Below, in pieces: positions 53,301 to 56,370 of a stretch of 64,000 nt of DNA. The translations under genes were made by a program, and so were the position numbers. A model generated the notes under the pieces. It was not told where the DNA came from. It worked only from the letters and a program-made list of their open reading frames with translations, and did no database searches. Each line of letters starts with the position of its first letter. Position 1 is the stretch's first letter. Source of the stretch: Thiomicrospira cyclica ALM1 (lineage in GTDB: Bacteria > Pseudomonadota > Gammaproteobacteria > Thiomicrospirales > Thiomicrospiraceae); assembly GCF_000214825.1 (NCBI RefSeq), contig NC_015581.1:1612001-1676000 (forward strand). The letters run 5' to 3'.

Positions 53301-56180
53301 ATCAATAGTTACCGAACGGTGAACAATATTGCCTGTTTCTGCCTTGAGTGTGGCGTTTCCAGTAACATTTGCACCATCAACGCGGAGAATATTTTTCGCA
53401 GTTAGAGTGGCATCACCAGTAACATTTGCACTATTAACCGTAAGATCATTATCTGCTGTCAGCGTTAGGTTTCCAGCAACCGAGCTAGCGCTCTGTACGA
53501 ACAAACTACCACTATCAAAAAATTTGACATTATTGCCCCCACTCACCATTAGGTTTTGGACGGCATTACCTATATCGGTTGCAGTAATATCACTGGCCGT
53601 TGGGGCCGATAAGTTAAGGCCAGGCGATTGTTTTAATTCACCTTCAACGCGACTGTCAAATGTTTGGCCGAAAAATGTGGCGGATAACAGATTAGCCTGC
53701 TGAATTTTCAGCGCACCAGTCGCGCTAATAGGTCCGCCAGTGGCAGTTAGGCCGATCAAATAATCGGTATCTAATTCACCGCCCAATACAATACCGCCAC
53801 CCCCCTTACTATCGATCTGAATATACCCACCACGGAAAATAACACTACTACCCACAATTTCAGCGGCATATGCCTTTGTTGCGGAAAGCTTGCCAGAGAG
53901 ATCTACACTGCCGTCGGCAGAGATTTTAATATTTCGGTTGGTGCTGGTTAGGTCGCCGCTACCCGTTATGTCGCCCTTTGCAGTTATCGTTAATACCTGA
54001 CCAGCAGTTACGGAACCACTACCAAAAGCAATATTGCCGTCTGTCGTATTCGTGGTTGTCAACGTCAGCGCACCATCCACCGCGGTGTTGCCAGACAGTG
54101 TCAATGTAGATTGTGCTGAGCGAATAATGACATCGTTGCCAGCTTCGATGGCTAACGCGGTACCAAATTCATTACCTTCGTTATTCAATGTGATATTGGC
54201 AGTATCTAACCCCAACCCACCACCACCACCAGCAGTCAGGGTAGTTACCCCATCCACATTAATAGTTTTGCCAGCAGCCTGCCGAATCAGCGAGCCTGTA
54301 ACCAGCGTAAAATTCCCGCCCGCACGAATGTCACCAAGTTCAATACCCGTGGCGTCGCGCAAACTAATATTGCCTTCAGCCGTTGCTGTGAGCACCTCAT
54401 AGTTGCTCGAACTACTGGTCAAATTGATAAAGCCATCAGTAGCGGTCAATGTAGTAGCGCCAGCAATACTAATGGGTGATGAACCTGAAATATTTGTTTG
54501 CGCGTTAATCGTGAGATTGCCGCTATTACTAGAAATCACAGCATTCACAAATACACTGCCAGCGGCGTCTAACGTTAGCGTGCTGGTAGGCCCATCAAAA
54601 ATTATGGCAGACGCTACGGTGATATTTCCGGTTTGGTCACTGTCTGGCGAATTCACCGTGGTGACGATAACATTGCCTAAATTTAACGCATCTGTGAGAG
54701 TGGATACATTTAAAATTGATTCAGAACCAGCGGTATGCGGGGCAAACTGCTGGTCACCACTATCATCGATATTGGACTGTGTTTCATCACTAATTTTTAA
54801 ATCCGTCGGATCCAACAACAACGTCCCCGTCTGCCCCGCCGCCGCGGTCATATCGGCCGTGCCGCGGAAGTCTAGGAACGCCTTGCCCGACACCTCAGCA
54901 AAACCACCATCGCCGCCTTGGGCGCCGCCGGTGGCGTTAATATGGCCGTAATAGCGGGTAGTTTCATCGGCCCAGACAATGACCCTTCCGCCGTCACCAG
55001 TTTGGTGTGCATTAGCATTAATCTGTGCTGTTTGTGCAACATAAACCGCTTGCGCATTAGCTATATCCGCTTCATTACCCTGATAACCCCCGCCCAGGCG
55101 TACGCTACCGCCACCCTCTTTCCCGCTAGCGTTTATGGTCGATTCTGCCCATAGACCAACTCGATTAGCGGTAATATCAACCTGACCACCCACGCCCTGT
55201 TCGTTACTCACATCAACCAGGCCTGCTTGATTCACTTGGCCTTGTTGACTGCCGGCAAAAAGCATCACCCGCCCGCTCGCATCACGGTTTAGGCTGGTTG
55301 CCTCAACCACGCCGGTATTGTTAATAACGTTACGATAAATATCATTTCTGGCCTGGGTGGTCATAATCACCACACCTTCTGGCGAGCGGATTAAACCGCC
55401 GTTTTCAATCAACGCATCAATCACGCCCTCTTCCACGGTCACCGTCATCAAGCCGTCGCCACTGAAGTCTAATGACACATGATTACCTGCGGCTAAGGCA
55501 ACCTGGCCTTGCGGTGCCTCAATAACACCCTGGTTTACCACCGTGTTGGCAATCAGCGCTACAACACCACCATTGGCACGAATATGACCCAAGTTCACAA
55601 TTTCACCATCGCTAAAACCGAGGTTTTTAAACATCAGGTTACCGTTGATAAAGTCTTGGTCGTTAATTTCTAAGGTAGAGGCAATTAAACTGCCGACATC
55701 AACCTGTGCATTTTTCCCAAACAACACCCCATTCGGATTGACCAAAACGATATTGCCGGTTGCGTTCATTCGCCCCATGATTTGAGAAGGGTCGTGATTT
55801 TTGTCGCGAATTAACATCGTCGCGTTATTAAGCTGGGAAACGCTCACCTCAGCATCTCGACCGATGTTAAAGCTGTTAAACTCGGTAATCGCACGCTGCG
55901 AATGCTGATTCATTTGCAACAAATTTTTTGAATAGGTCATATCCACTTGACCATAGGTGACCTTGCCACCCTCTGGCAGAGTGCCGGGGTCGAGCGCATG
56001 AGCCATGCCGCCAAAGCCCATCATGATTGCCGCGATGGCACCGACCACACCACCCTTACGCTTGCCCTTGCCCGGGGTAATTTCGGCAACAGCAATATAC
56101 ATTTGTTTGTTATCGGACCAAACTAAGCGATAGGTGTGATTGAGTGACGCGCGCTTGATTTTACTTTGACGACCGTTCAT
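26358..56180 (-). CDS. Giant two-partner secretion exoprotein (TpsA, filamentous-haemagglutinin-like), ~9,940 residues
   Basis: One uninterrupted 29.8-kb frame, 46% of the window. ATG 56178-56180 is preferred to an in-frame TTG at 56201 because AGGAG lies seven bases before it. Layout: extended signal peptide (ESPR, RLVWSDNKQMYIAVAE, cleavage after AHA ~residue 62); TPS domain (~63-330) with NPNGV at 148-152; then thousands of residues of Thr/Ser/Gly/Asn/Asp-rich short beta repeats (units such as LTLTAGTGDI and SLGGNITTT) expected to form a long beta-helix; PATR units (GAFEKLGTGTLTL...TYTG) in two clusters near 36.2-38.1 kb and 30.3-30.7 kb; MBG repeats (TTTYGESLVDG) near 27.5-29.1 kb; YDG units (NKVYDGTD, SRVFDGTT); a Pro/Ala/Thr linker and ~200 unrecognised C-terminal residues. 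I saw no cysteine. Likely surface adhesin or biofilm filament; function inferred. Confidence 0.95.
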   Translation of the reverse strand: MNGRQSKIKRASLNHTYRLVWSDNKQMYIAVAEITPGKGKRKGGVVGAIAAIMMGFGGMAHALDPGTLPEGGKVTYGQVDMTYSKNLLQMNQHSQRAITEFNSFNIGRDAEVSVSQLNNATMLIRDKNHDPSQIMGRMNATGNIVLVNPNGVLFGKNAQVDVGSLIASTLEINDQDFINGNLMFKNLGFSDGEIVNLGHIRANGGVVALIANTVVNQGVIEAPQGQVALAAGNHVSLDFSGDGLMTVTVEEGVIDALIENGGLIRSPEGVVIMTTQARNDIYRNVINNTGVVEATSLNRDASGRVMLFAGSQQGQVNQAGLVDVSNEQGVGGQVDITANRVGLWAESTINASGKEGGGSVRLGGGYQGNEADIANAQAVYVAQTAQINANAHQTGDGGRVIVWADETTRYYGHINATGGAQGGDGGFAEVSGKAFLDFRGTADMTAAAGQTGTLLLDPTDLKISDETQSNIDDSGDQQFAPHTAGSESILNVSTLTDALNLGNVIVTTVNSPDSDQTGNITVASAIIFDGPTSTLTLDAAGSVFVNAVISSNSGNLTINAQTNISGSSPISIAGATTLTATDGFINLTSSSSNYEVLTATAEGNISLRDATGIELGDIRAGGNFTLVTGSLIRQAAGKTINVDGVTTLTAGGGGGLGLDTANITLNNEGNEFGTALAIEAGNDVIIRSAQSTLTLSGNTAVDGALTLTTTNTTDGNIAFGSGSVTAGQVLTITAKGDITGSGDLTSTNRNIKISADGSVDLSGKLSATKAYAAEIVGSSVIFRGGYIQIDSKGGGGIVLGGELDTDYLIGLTATGGPISATGALKIQQANLLSATFFGQTFDSRVEGELKQSPGLNLSAPTASDITATDIGNAVQNLMVSGGNNVKFFDSGSLFVQSASSVAGNLTLTADNDLTVNSANVTGDATLTAKNILRVDGANVTGNATLKAETGNIVHRSVTIDGDLSLTAAEAVTGTFSGTSTVGGNFSVTAGDHINYGTSFAFNVTGDSTFTVTAANKNLTLSAASNVFSGNVTMATLNGGTYQDLNFSNSTSSASVINGFPSSSLRNVTFTFANLNTFEIPTMLLTGTLNVQVPTGSITQEVGGIVMNETATTVTATFRAGSNSITLLDNNNRINNLIVQSANGLDFYNGRALVIQNMESLSGTITIEAKGAITQNTTSSSGRINASGTIAASFIAREGSAANDARYDITLNNSSNLWSTLAFDGENVAIQSNSNLVLAEAEAKGTLTLQASTTSRDLTQSGTVISGSTTTLNNWNVVTLDNAANKFGPLSISVNSSSSNSGQITIREDDAITQASGWNLSYGSSSSLLRSVELTTNGQAIDLDNAGNRLGALKLTQLGEGDSPGDVTVRNERAITQFGAWDTRGVTILKTDNNASITLNQNTSTLGPLQILSGSGLVFIDLNAPDASTAAISDFFDTNYTNNGAWRTGTTTLLARDASGTARGGDISLTNKGNVLGGLRIEANAVTITENDAITDHSYWNTGNTVLRAAAGKSITLDSWSGTVGNVLGDITIEAFDTNGDSGATLTSVTISEQDDITQGAAWKIGDTPVTLNVVGSGSNPEFYNGKYAIDLSQSGNVLGDINIVTIKSGTTPTARPKSVAITENDAITQGSAWELSASGKAPVTLIAENNNAVTLTHAANILGDLSVTGGTVSITENDAIEDGATPWNTTGTTTLNSSGHAIKLVNEENVFGDIAITNGAAITLVENSHLTQASAWNVGSNAVSVTARNGNDIVLNQLNVFGNLSVVTETSGEISGNATIYENDAIVEGDAWSVPGLLTLRAGDSSSTNEAITLGASDTDIGRLQIVAASTVNITESNAIMFDGGVSFVDGDFSLQAGGEITNTIDGSIKAERLIITGADASVTLDNELNEVATLDVEHGGGNLTFVNSDTFALAKAIIGANEVDLTAATGTINGLNLIQNIATGLTLTADTLTLPDLSVAGPMTFNTTNIDGDAIKINGSSGTITSTATGKITFNGNITLGRSVTVQSNGAVGDEIIFNGPILGAGNRLTIDAGAATTTFENSLSDIGSSGDNTALNLLSTGETIFKATLGAASGINASGAVAFQDTVTLADGAGGSTFTGVVTLGKSGGMDFSGFDNLTFSSGLVLATGAATIDSNNSTLTIGGAVSGAFDLTLNAGNGTITGLSEVGSSNLTSLTASARNLAISGDFSIAGAQTYTATDGTQITLNGSVTSTAAGDITFNSAINLNAAATVSFDSSGTGVDFSNSKIVFKQSIRENFALVVDAGAGDVAFESAIGQVKLASVDVTAANITLNDVATVGSQSYVGAINTNSTYTSDGSSITFTGATVANSALVIDTGAGAGDVTFTSTLNSSDGGFNDVTITAGTGSIAFDAAVGAAGTENDGRLGAVTIHSAEDVTVANGAAFNALSIEQVAGTGITTFGGTVSTTGQIGGSSSNDNGIDLNGNNVRFLAGVTTTNDGAVRINNAGLLTIDNGANFDLDGAFAQVSTANSGSVNLGGNITTADANISFAKGVTLTQAVTLDTDTDGGNITFSETLDGTHNLTLTAGTGDITFSDVVGGSGNALGAVLITSADVTFAAEAFNAASLVQSAGTRTQLSGNVTTTTSAGLDLTAGVIELGTQQIDTSAGNGIVRMNGATELAVSNVTITRGSGAVTFTGTLDSLPNPSETDSAFNSLTINGTDGGAVTFQDNVGAGTNGRLGVVTIATATDVTVVDGKSFNAVSFEQQAGTGATTFGGTVDLSGAFDFTGQALTFNASGSTIGGTMDVTNAGLFTTADVADITVTGQFTQDGTGTSSLGGNLTATAGMRFDTAIALTGTDAVVLSTGGASGQNMVLGATNTATITGAAQALTLDAGTDGNITVRGAVGAAGADALGAIVVTEANEATFEQSVTAASFTQSAANTTTGLTTFDGTVALSGAFDFTGRSLTLNAANNTVGDTMTVNNTGVFTTADVANITVTNAFQQLGGGTVTLGANLQSTSAGVTFADAVTLNSSDLITVTSGGASGNNISFLSTITSADNESLTLNAGSDDDISVTGAVDLGTGNLTITNASAVIFSNQITAGRFTQLAGSDLTALAEVLLSNDFAFTGQNLKINGHIDSAGTVTVTNEGTFATLGGRYITADQGFTQNGAGTSTIGGNITTTNSAISFATGVTLANASAIAMSTGTGAGNITFSSTLNGGPNLTLTAGEGNITFTGPVGGTTPLGAILIKSANQTLASSTINAASLVQEGGTQTTLTGNVTTTAEEGVDITATNIRLDGLTIDTTNNNGIVRMNGATRLDNDVTITRGTGAVTFTGTVDSIANDTDTASELHNLTINGTDGATIAFQDNVGAANNGRLGAVTIATATGVTVSDGKSFNAVSFEQVAGTGATTFGGTVNTSGEIGGTPANTNGIDITTTGTVQFKQAVTTTGSGAVRISNADTLTINNGAHFNLAGAFDQLGGGTVNLGGDITTADAAIDFTNAITLTNGVTVDSGAGAGNITFGTTINGAQALTLTAGTGNVVFQTLAHVGAGTALTSLDITAANITLRDVTTTSTQHYTAGGTIDTSSTYTTDGSNITFAGATMANSALVIDTGAGAGDVTFTSTLNSSDGGFNDVTITAGTGSIAFDAAVGAAGTENDGRLGAVTIHSAEDVTVANGAAFNALSIEQVAGTGITTFGGTVSTTGQIGGSSSNDNGIDLNGNNVRFLAGVTTTNDGAVRINNAGTLTIDNGANFTLDGAFAQVSTADTGSVSLGGNITTTNDAISFAKAVTLTQGVTLDTDTAGGDITFSETLNSAAETAHTLGLTAGSGDITFTGLVGGTTPLGAVTVSNARDVTVNGLRAASFVQTTGTGTTTLNAGTFGSDTEAMATTTSAGVQINNQAITVNHGINTTDDGVVTLNATAGQLIIAADGDINADGAVHLTGDDGIETAGDIITNADEVTFVSATTLTGAVDIDTGSANIKFKQALDGRHRLTLTAGSAGIDFEGAVGSSSGLGDVLIQSAEFLTAESTMRVGSLIQVNTGETSRLKGHVTTTDSGGLQLNTRQIFLEALTIGATEGDGIVRLAGSTDLEGDVVITRGTGPVTFAGSVFSSANHSLQINEDGSGGDVTFEETIGNLANSELSSLTVNGGNDALITVMGNVTTTGVQDYQQQVVIADDLTMKGSQIDFGSTVNSSATDSNSDNHNLTIDGGASFAASVGETAIGDLEVTGTAALNGGTVTTSGTQTYKNTVTLGAATVLTATTVTTEGTVVGTTNSLKVSGNAVFGDGAADTLTGLTTLEVTGTTRINTKTITSRDAQTYGGAVTLGETTTLTTTNANVTFNSNIDSVASGSKALTVLAGTGDIELGAAAGLAENGALGSIDLTGANIQLSDVTTTGTQTYTGAITTNSTYTSDGNNITFDGNLIINDALVVTTGAGAGDITFKGTLDSQASGNYNVTLTAGTGNIGFEQAVGSTDAIGDLLIHSATAVTADSTIEVNSFIQSAGSGTTTLSGNLTASGSNSSGDAVNITANVIAIPSIVIDASADSGNVVFNAPVTIGAANTISEIITADGVITFENTLNGPGNLTLQTDGTATITFIGNVGSLERLGSIWIKDAGSIVGGANGGSSFKAEAFGANVAQSLTLDNADNNLNILAVALGAGSNLTYVDSAGVEIGIVGTGDSQVTGITGGSDNGNNSDATLTLKGGALTQAAGALINLPGSFTVDTSEFDAGDVSLTNVNADGTVLDDTFVGGNFTINSTNGDITQLDSKFLRVGGNFIITSDNFVEGENSTNFFAGSTGESDANVISLSGIITLSMDGDNLVGSAGTNTITISAADLTNAVQVISTSGGESISAPTSGPAITLNENNSIAGPVAFTTSGSFDGTGTPVATGIKQHGALTLTDAINFRVESSDENQESNIVGAGQINLGLSTNSFGGDVSIDASSIDVLLASNQALTLGDVSAKSLELLNAGDASFTQSTNRFITTETLLLLGSTNANGTFDLTNNNVISKVAADVQGEVSLKVTNTFNGTSALEVAQEGLTGISNDSYSGFVAHNADFNLTTAVDFAFSDPINLGTGSFSLTAIDQDIYLVANSAGNGIALLPSDPNLLTASSAKFNATNIELGGSITTSDVSLIFNAPVRLSGNTTLNVASGSVSLRDNVTTNGHNLAFSSSLNLLADADANTQTIEISSVSETGDGNLQFAAIEGNNKSLSLISGTGTTTVSGAATGIDALTLQDSGATGAVTFEDNLTATSLTTAAGGYDLSLLGDQTTITDNVEFSNIGDLTLGNDDTDTLVFKGGMTAATQTGVEVQGIVRGEGASQISLGDATTGVTVRGTTLIGGVSTGNITVAAVTLADGADLTIGDNTASNITVTSVTGTTGGAVSDLTFNTAGTVTVTGRVGTDIGTITLTRGEGITFADTVDAGTLTIANDVAQSGELLSFEDNVTITTGMTVDTGSYDISFTGSDNTIGGTTDFANTGKVTLGATDASNVFVFTDGLSVGNNAAIDLAATIRSAGGTLDFGNSTLTLLTDSTVDSTNDGAATAGANLDFNGAISGAGKVLTINAGESQASFTENVTLANLVTEANAFSVSLIGSSNTFTSAVNFLNTGSVTLGDTAGDHFNFNAGLAVDGNGPVNLSGTILSIDDAMNFGTGALTLLADTTIDTTNNANNGTGANLTLGGSVNGAFALTLAAGTGDIEAVGVMGTSANSTDRLASLTINSAANATLNNVFTSGNQTVTAGNINLTNGTYTATAGDITFTGATTLEQNTTFTAGTTTFAGTLDSIENAGNSALRTLTVTGNATFEGNVGQLFKMGTIEVTQDSTFGKTGVAAISVNTDGTQTYTGAATLLSDATLATNNNTILFSNTIKGAKVLSLTAGTGDVTLSGVVGTAADSANRLASLTVNRAGTASLNNVFTTGAQSVTAGAITLAGGEYAAGGTATYSGPVTLSQVTTLAGTTVTFNDTLDSSATGASSDEDTLEITGNTVFNALVGDTAKLGSLTVFGATALNGDGTTMSVSTTGGQAYSNTVTLGANTTLNVTGLDAQAISLGSNTLTVNESGSDADAGEIAGIISGGGEFTMTGAGELTLSGSNSNDGDITIDDGRVIVTGSVNNNVNVIVNSDGTYEVGSTDTVGSIEGAGNLVLGSTVTLSAGANNNSTEFSGVISGDGAFEKLGTGTLTLTGTNTYTGKTAIDTGTLQLGAGGTEGSLASNSNADFVNNGTFIINRSDAVTIFQNISGTGNLVQAGTGTTTLTGTNTHTGITTINDGTLVAGSAEALTNARVVIANAANATLQLIDFDSTIDRLSGDGSTGGTVNLGSRTLRVGRDDQSTTFAGVIQGTGALVKQGTGTFTLSGDNTFSGGTTVEAGVLQAGVSSTESPSFTDGPFGVGRVTVESGAGLDLNGLTVANNLTLAGTGHDVAGDGSDLTGALFNSAADTATVNGNIELSDNVTVRNVGALVINGTINQATGAANSALTFANTGLVTLSGVVGAGSAIASLQIDDASVIDANITTAGTQTFGGAVTLGSSVTLATTNTAVHLQNTLNSEATEGYNLTINAGTGDVTFDGIVGGATDGALGDLTVNSDGQTWFKSAVTAATITTDVGGTVRIDGGSMTTTGTQSYGEAMTLGANTTFSVTNFSAAAINNAGFDLTVEEFGNNGLIAAAISGGGNFIKQGPGTLRMAGVSTYSGNTTVADGILQAGANSTLDGHTLTGGAFGTGAVTIQSDAALDLDGRTVANTIAAQGQGVDQSGTRTGAIFNTSNTLGTASGAITLDGNTLIRNNGALTISGTINAASAGSASALTLGNTATGTGLITLSGTIGGTHAITSLSVEDDLALLANVTTSGTQTYQDTVTATSTTLTGAAINIDQAWSSTGSTTITNAGLLTVAAGANITADGGFTQNGAGLMNLGANITTDNAALTIGSALTLLVDADSDEQTITLSSGSGAGAIQLASVTGANNSLTLISGTGTTTVSGVVSGIDALSLQATGASGAVTFEQNLTATSLTTAAGGYALSLLGDQTTITDNVEFTNTGALTLGNDETDTLTFTSGLDTTAVTGTVSLGGTIVTSNSAMALGDVSLAANTTLASGSGKLSVAAVNGSSETLTLGDASQSGTITINGHTTLGGLSAASGGFDIALLGETNASAGLTTFANTGKVTLGNANGDAFDFTGGVVATAPSNVSVHGLIRAAGLGVITLGDGDTDVTIVGDTTIGGSSTGTITLGDVILEGGVTLTVGYGSAADLNLASVSGGGTAANLTLNTTGEVTVGGSVGTDFDTLTLTNTGGATFQAVTANTVTLTDTSGTIAFAGNFSTTTLNTTAAGYAVSFTGATTQVTNAVTFSNSGGVTLGDADTDILTFTGGLVSTASATTVAGSLATSNTAMTLGQVTLSTDTVLRSGSGSITVASIDGGVTHGLTLHDNTAASTGYVSFTGTVTAKSLTTFGEDAGYGLDFNGDVTIVDAVTLNVTTLTLGNDSDDVLTFEGGLTTNIASSNFINIGGLIQTEGNELRLGDENSELLLRGTTILSTGSDVGGDIIVAGAIENQSSLTIDAGTGGVELLKNLGQSFSLASVTVSGASISMKDVTTTGQQTYTANSITNQNIILRSTYTSAGSEIRFTGDVIIGDSFTADTTGGSNPSGANIIIDGELRSVDGESNSASFNAGTTGHLTVTGAVGLNQHGEDNKLGSLTIVQAAKATFADSLKAATVNITDTQDTVAFEGDTSLSTGLNTSAEAYSVNFTGANNHIAGLTTFLNTGSLILGDDAADSITFEGGVLATAPSQIELAGVIEATNGDAKITLGGTSTAISVTANTTVGGAATGDIDLSATTLLSGVELTLGTGISNDINLGSVSGTSTGSTSDLTLNTDGSVVVSGAIGTSMGTLSVMNTSSTTFEQSIAVNVFDFTGGALTLNAAGNTVGGAMTVTNSGLFTTADAAELTVTGLFKQDGTATNRLGGKLTGTGGIDFASAIELTGNDAVVLSTGGASGQDIVLGATNTATVTGAGQALTLDAGTDGNITVRGAVGAADADALGAIVVTDANEATFEQSVTAASFTQDAGTTLTTFSGPVTLSGAFAFTGEALALNAALGSGSTVTVTNEGAFTTAAAGNITAPGAFSQNGNGTNSLAGDITTTNNDISFATAVTLTGSAAMTTNIGAGDITFTGTLNGGENLTLTAGEGNITFTGVVGDDERLGAMTLVSAANVTANAIDAASFTQQAGTGTTTFNGATDFTGAVAFTGQNLTVNQALSAGGSMTVTNDGTFSTAAAGNITATTGFTQNGTGTSSLAGDITTTNSNIDFTTAVTLTNDLLMTTGNASNSAGDITFGHTINGAQDLTLTAGTGNVTLNDVVGTAADSANRLASLTINSATTASLNNVFTTGAQAITATGITLAGDEYAAGGTATYNGPVTLSQNTTIAGTTVTFNDTLDSSVTSGTNNEDTLEITGNAVFNALVGFFEELGSLSVSGTTALNGDGTTMSVSTTGGQTYSNTVTLGADTTLDVTGLDAQAIGMGNNTLTINESGTAAGSDAGEIAGTISGNGEFTMTGTGELNLTGINTYSGVTTVNSGRLIVSGSLNDNVRVIINEDGTYEVGSTDTVGSIEGAGNLVLGDGFTFGTGANNNSTEFSGVISGDGAFEKLGTGTLTLSGSNTYTGETKITEGTLLLVNNAPTSQSSAFTGAGHLRIESAGDDFTSAFNTADAGFVFGSTLGSLTLGKASNANGTNDQAVTLGSATNSIAIAGPITVFAGDLVVAGDLIASTINLHASGNVTQTAAMSASALGLNGSGNFTLTHQNNVIATLAAGSAGARVGALSFVDASGGLTIGSVNPTGIYSSGDVFIRTLEGDLTIAENISTTSTSATAIRVAAGTSAPRGGDGTPASGNILIDTTSGTPVLTVGTGGTIALYSGSVAGSSGLTNMVGSGTGRFRYFTDIDSAGIETAGYATSLDPNVINALYREQPTITVTPGAQTITYGDDDATNFTATFSSAVNGDSIAEIVTGEAIWTVESLTPETTSSAGKRIVGDYDVAYASGLATGLGYAFTDNAGSVGELTVIKLSLETVVADVTTTYGTSANAGAVSFANLLSGDAVIANAFIDNQKLSNSGNLRAGSYTQSVAANSQTGADAANYSLSAFTTDTENYVVSKRNLNGVIATSTTTYGESLVDGVVSFSNLVSGDELATPTITINTAGNTSTSGNLNAGTYEGIQSIAALLGDDAANYSIGSFTGGDYTVDKLDLNGAIATSTTTYGESLVDGVVSFSNLVSGDVLATPTITINTAGNTSTSGNLNAGTYEGIQSIVGLLGDDAANYSIGSFSGGDYTVDKLALSGTAIAGVTTTYSTAAATGAVSFNNVVGADVISVTALIDDQQLSSSNNLNAGSYTQSVAADSLTGTDAGNYTLAAFTTDSSNYVVNQLVLTGEIAASSNVYGFDLVEGAVSFDNLIANDVLELPTVSFDTQGKTSTSGNLRAGEYTGIQSVTALSGTDAANYSIGSFSGGDYTVDKRNLNGAITTSTTTYGESLVDGVVSFSNLVSGDVLATPTITINTAGNTSTSGNLNAGTYEGIQSIAALLGDDAANYSIGSFSGGDYTVAQKELSVVGLVALNKVYDGTDVAQISSSVASLGSGVIGDDEVFIIQRLDGATGTFDSKNVGNHEVTATGVELRGEDAGNYTLAPVSGLSAGITPFTLSAKAIAAQSRVFDGTTDANDIVTLTLNTFGNDEVEATFTASFLDANVGLNKFIQIGVTGITGTDIGNYIAPTSASTFSSITSGSIGTVADEDSEARAMPSLPTQLDEQLITTPAAPLVTTPAAPLVIVPAAPSRVGGDPIVMTVTVTPIGLRLTQPDLAPEPTQRNAGLTVFVAEGQELSTRQVVGLEDRGNELSSTKEDVAPSAPPSLAGLVISSRTDVSHRLAYGPSVNLAVSVAEDGTLIIDLVDASIDLDRAEDEIILLGVAAAKRMGVTVDRLTSVVIQQPRLASVI
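27528..29130 (-). repeat. MBG/YDG-type repeat array: six units of 267-270 bp
   Basis: Units begin at about 27528, 27795, 28062, 28332, 28599 and 28866 (89-90 codons each). Units 27528, 28332 and 28599 are nearly identical in DNA, encoding ATSTTTYGESLVDGVVSFSN; the other three are diverged. The near-identity of non-adjacent units points to recent homogenisation within tpsA. Confidence 0.85.
30337..31210 (-). repeat. PATR segment, copy 1 of a ~0.87-kb duplicated block in tpsA
   Basis: Shares long, nearly identical stretches with 37.72-38.60 kb, about 7.4 kb away. Both carry GAFEKLGTGTLTL, then a spacer with TMSVSTTGGQ and the LGAGEYAAGGTATY-like module. Small in-frame length differences separate the copies. 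Confidence 0.75.
35665..35672. repeat. CAGGCCTG element in tpsA
   Basis: One of only five CAGGCCTG copies inside the 29.8-kb tpsA gene (26601, 35665, 35838, 37080, 55218). This one is CCAGGCCTGG. Confidence 0.8.
37720..38600 (-). repeat. PATR segment, copy 2 of the duplicated block in tpsA
   Basis: Partner of 30.34-31.21 kb. Identical runs include the DNA around 37792 versus 30396 and around 38221 versus 30841; the offset shifts from 7396 to 7380 bp between these points, showing small indels. Confidence 0.75.
45073..45476 (-). repeat. 404-bp perfect direct repeat in tpsA, copy 1
   Basis: By side-by-side reading this stretch is identical to 48787-49190. It encodes tpsA residues ~3569-3703 (including GTGSIAFDAAVGAAGTENDG and VAGTGITTFGGTV). 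Flanks diverge immediately on both sides at the DNA level. Confidence 0.88.
48787..49190 (-). repeat. 404-bp perfect direct repeat in tpsA, copy 2
   Basis: Partner of 45073-45476, 3,714 bp (1,238 codons) away and in the same reading phase. Encodes tpsA residues ~2331-2465. Confidence 0.88.
55280..55995 (-). other. TPS secretion domain of the giant TpsA
   Basis: Covers roughly residues 63-300 after signal cleavage: TYGQVDMTYSKNLLQMNQHS, then IGRDAEVSVSQLNNATML, IVLVNPNGVLFGKNAQVDVG and GGVVALIANTVVNQGVIEAP. These match the haemagglutination-activity domain recognised by the TpsB POTRA domains. Confidence 0.9.
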
Positions 56181-56266
56181 CAGAGGCTCCTGCCAATACA
56201 ATTAGCTTAATTGAGTTAATTCCGGATTTACTGCAACCAAATACACCAAACACGCAATTTAGATTG

Positions 56267-56278
56267 ATAAATATAACA
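56267..56278 (-). promoter_or_regulatory. Putative extended -10 promoter of tpsA
   Basis: On the minus strand TGTTATATT reads as an extended -10 (TGn-TATATT, complement of 56270-56278). The matching -35 is poor (GAAATT at 17 bp), which would fit an activator-dependent promoter. It lies ~90 bp before the start codon and ~60 bp downstream of the TTATCA array. Confidence 0.35.
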
Positions 56279-56334
56279 GGAGAATAACATTAAATTTCGA
56301 CTAAAAAACACGCAAAATAACCTAATGTTACTCA

Positions 56335-56370
56335 TTATCACGATTTATCATAAATTATCATAAATTATCA
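56335..56370. repeat. Four TTATCA boxes at exact 10-bp spacing
   Basis: TTATCA starts at 56335, 56345, 56355 and 56365, with spacers CGAT, TAAA, TAAA. Boxes spaced about one helical turn face one side of the DNA, as regulator sites do. They lie 155-190 bp upstream of tpsA. The binding factor is unknown; the neighbouring AraC-type protein is one candidate. Confidence 0.65.

Noticed and set aside
26358-56180. CRISPR array or mobile-element repeats in the 30-kb repetitive region
   Set aside because: Repeats are in codon phase, of several lengths, and encode protein repeat units; there are no short regular direct repeats with unique spacers and no cas or transposase genes.
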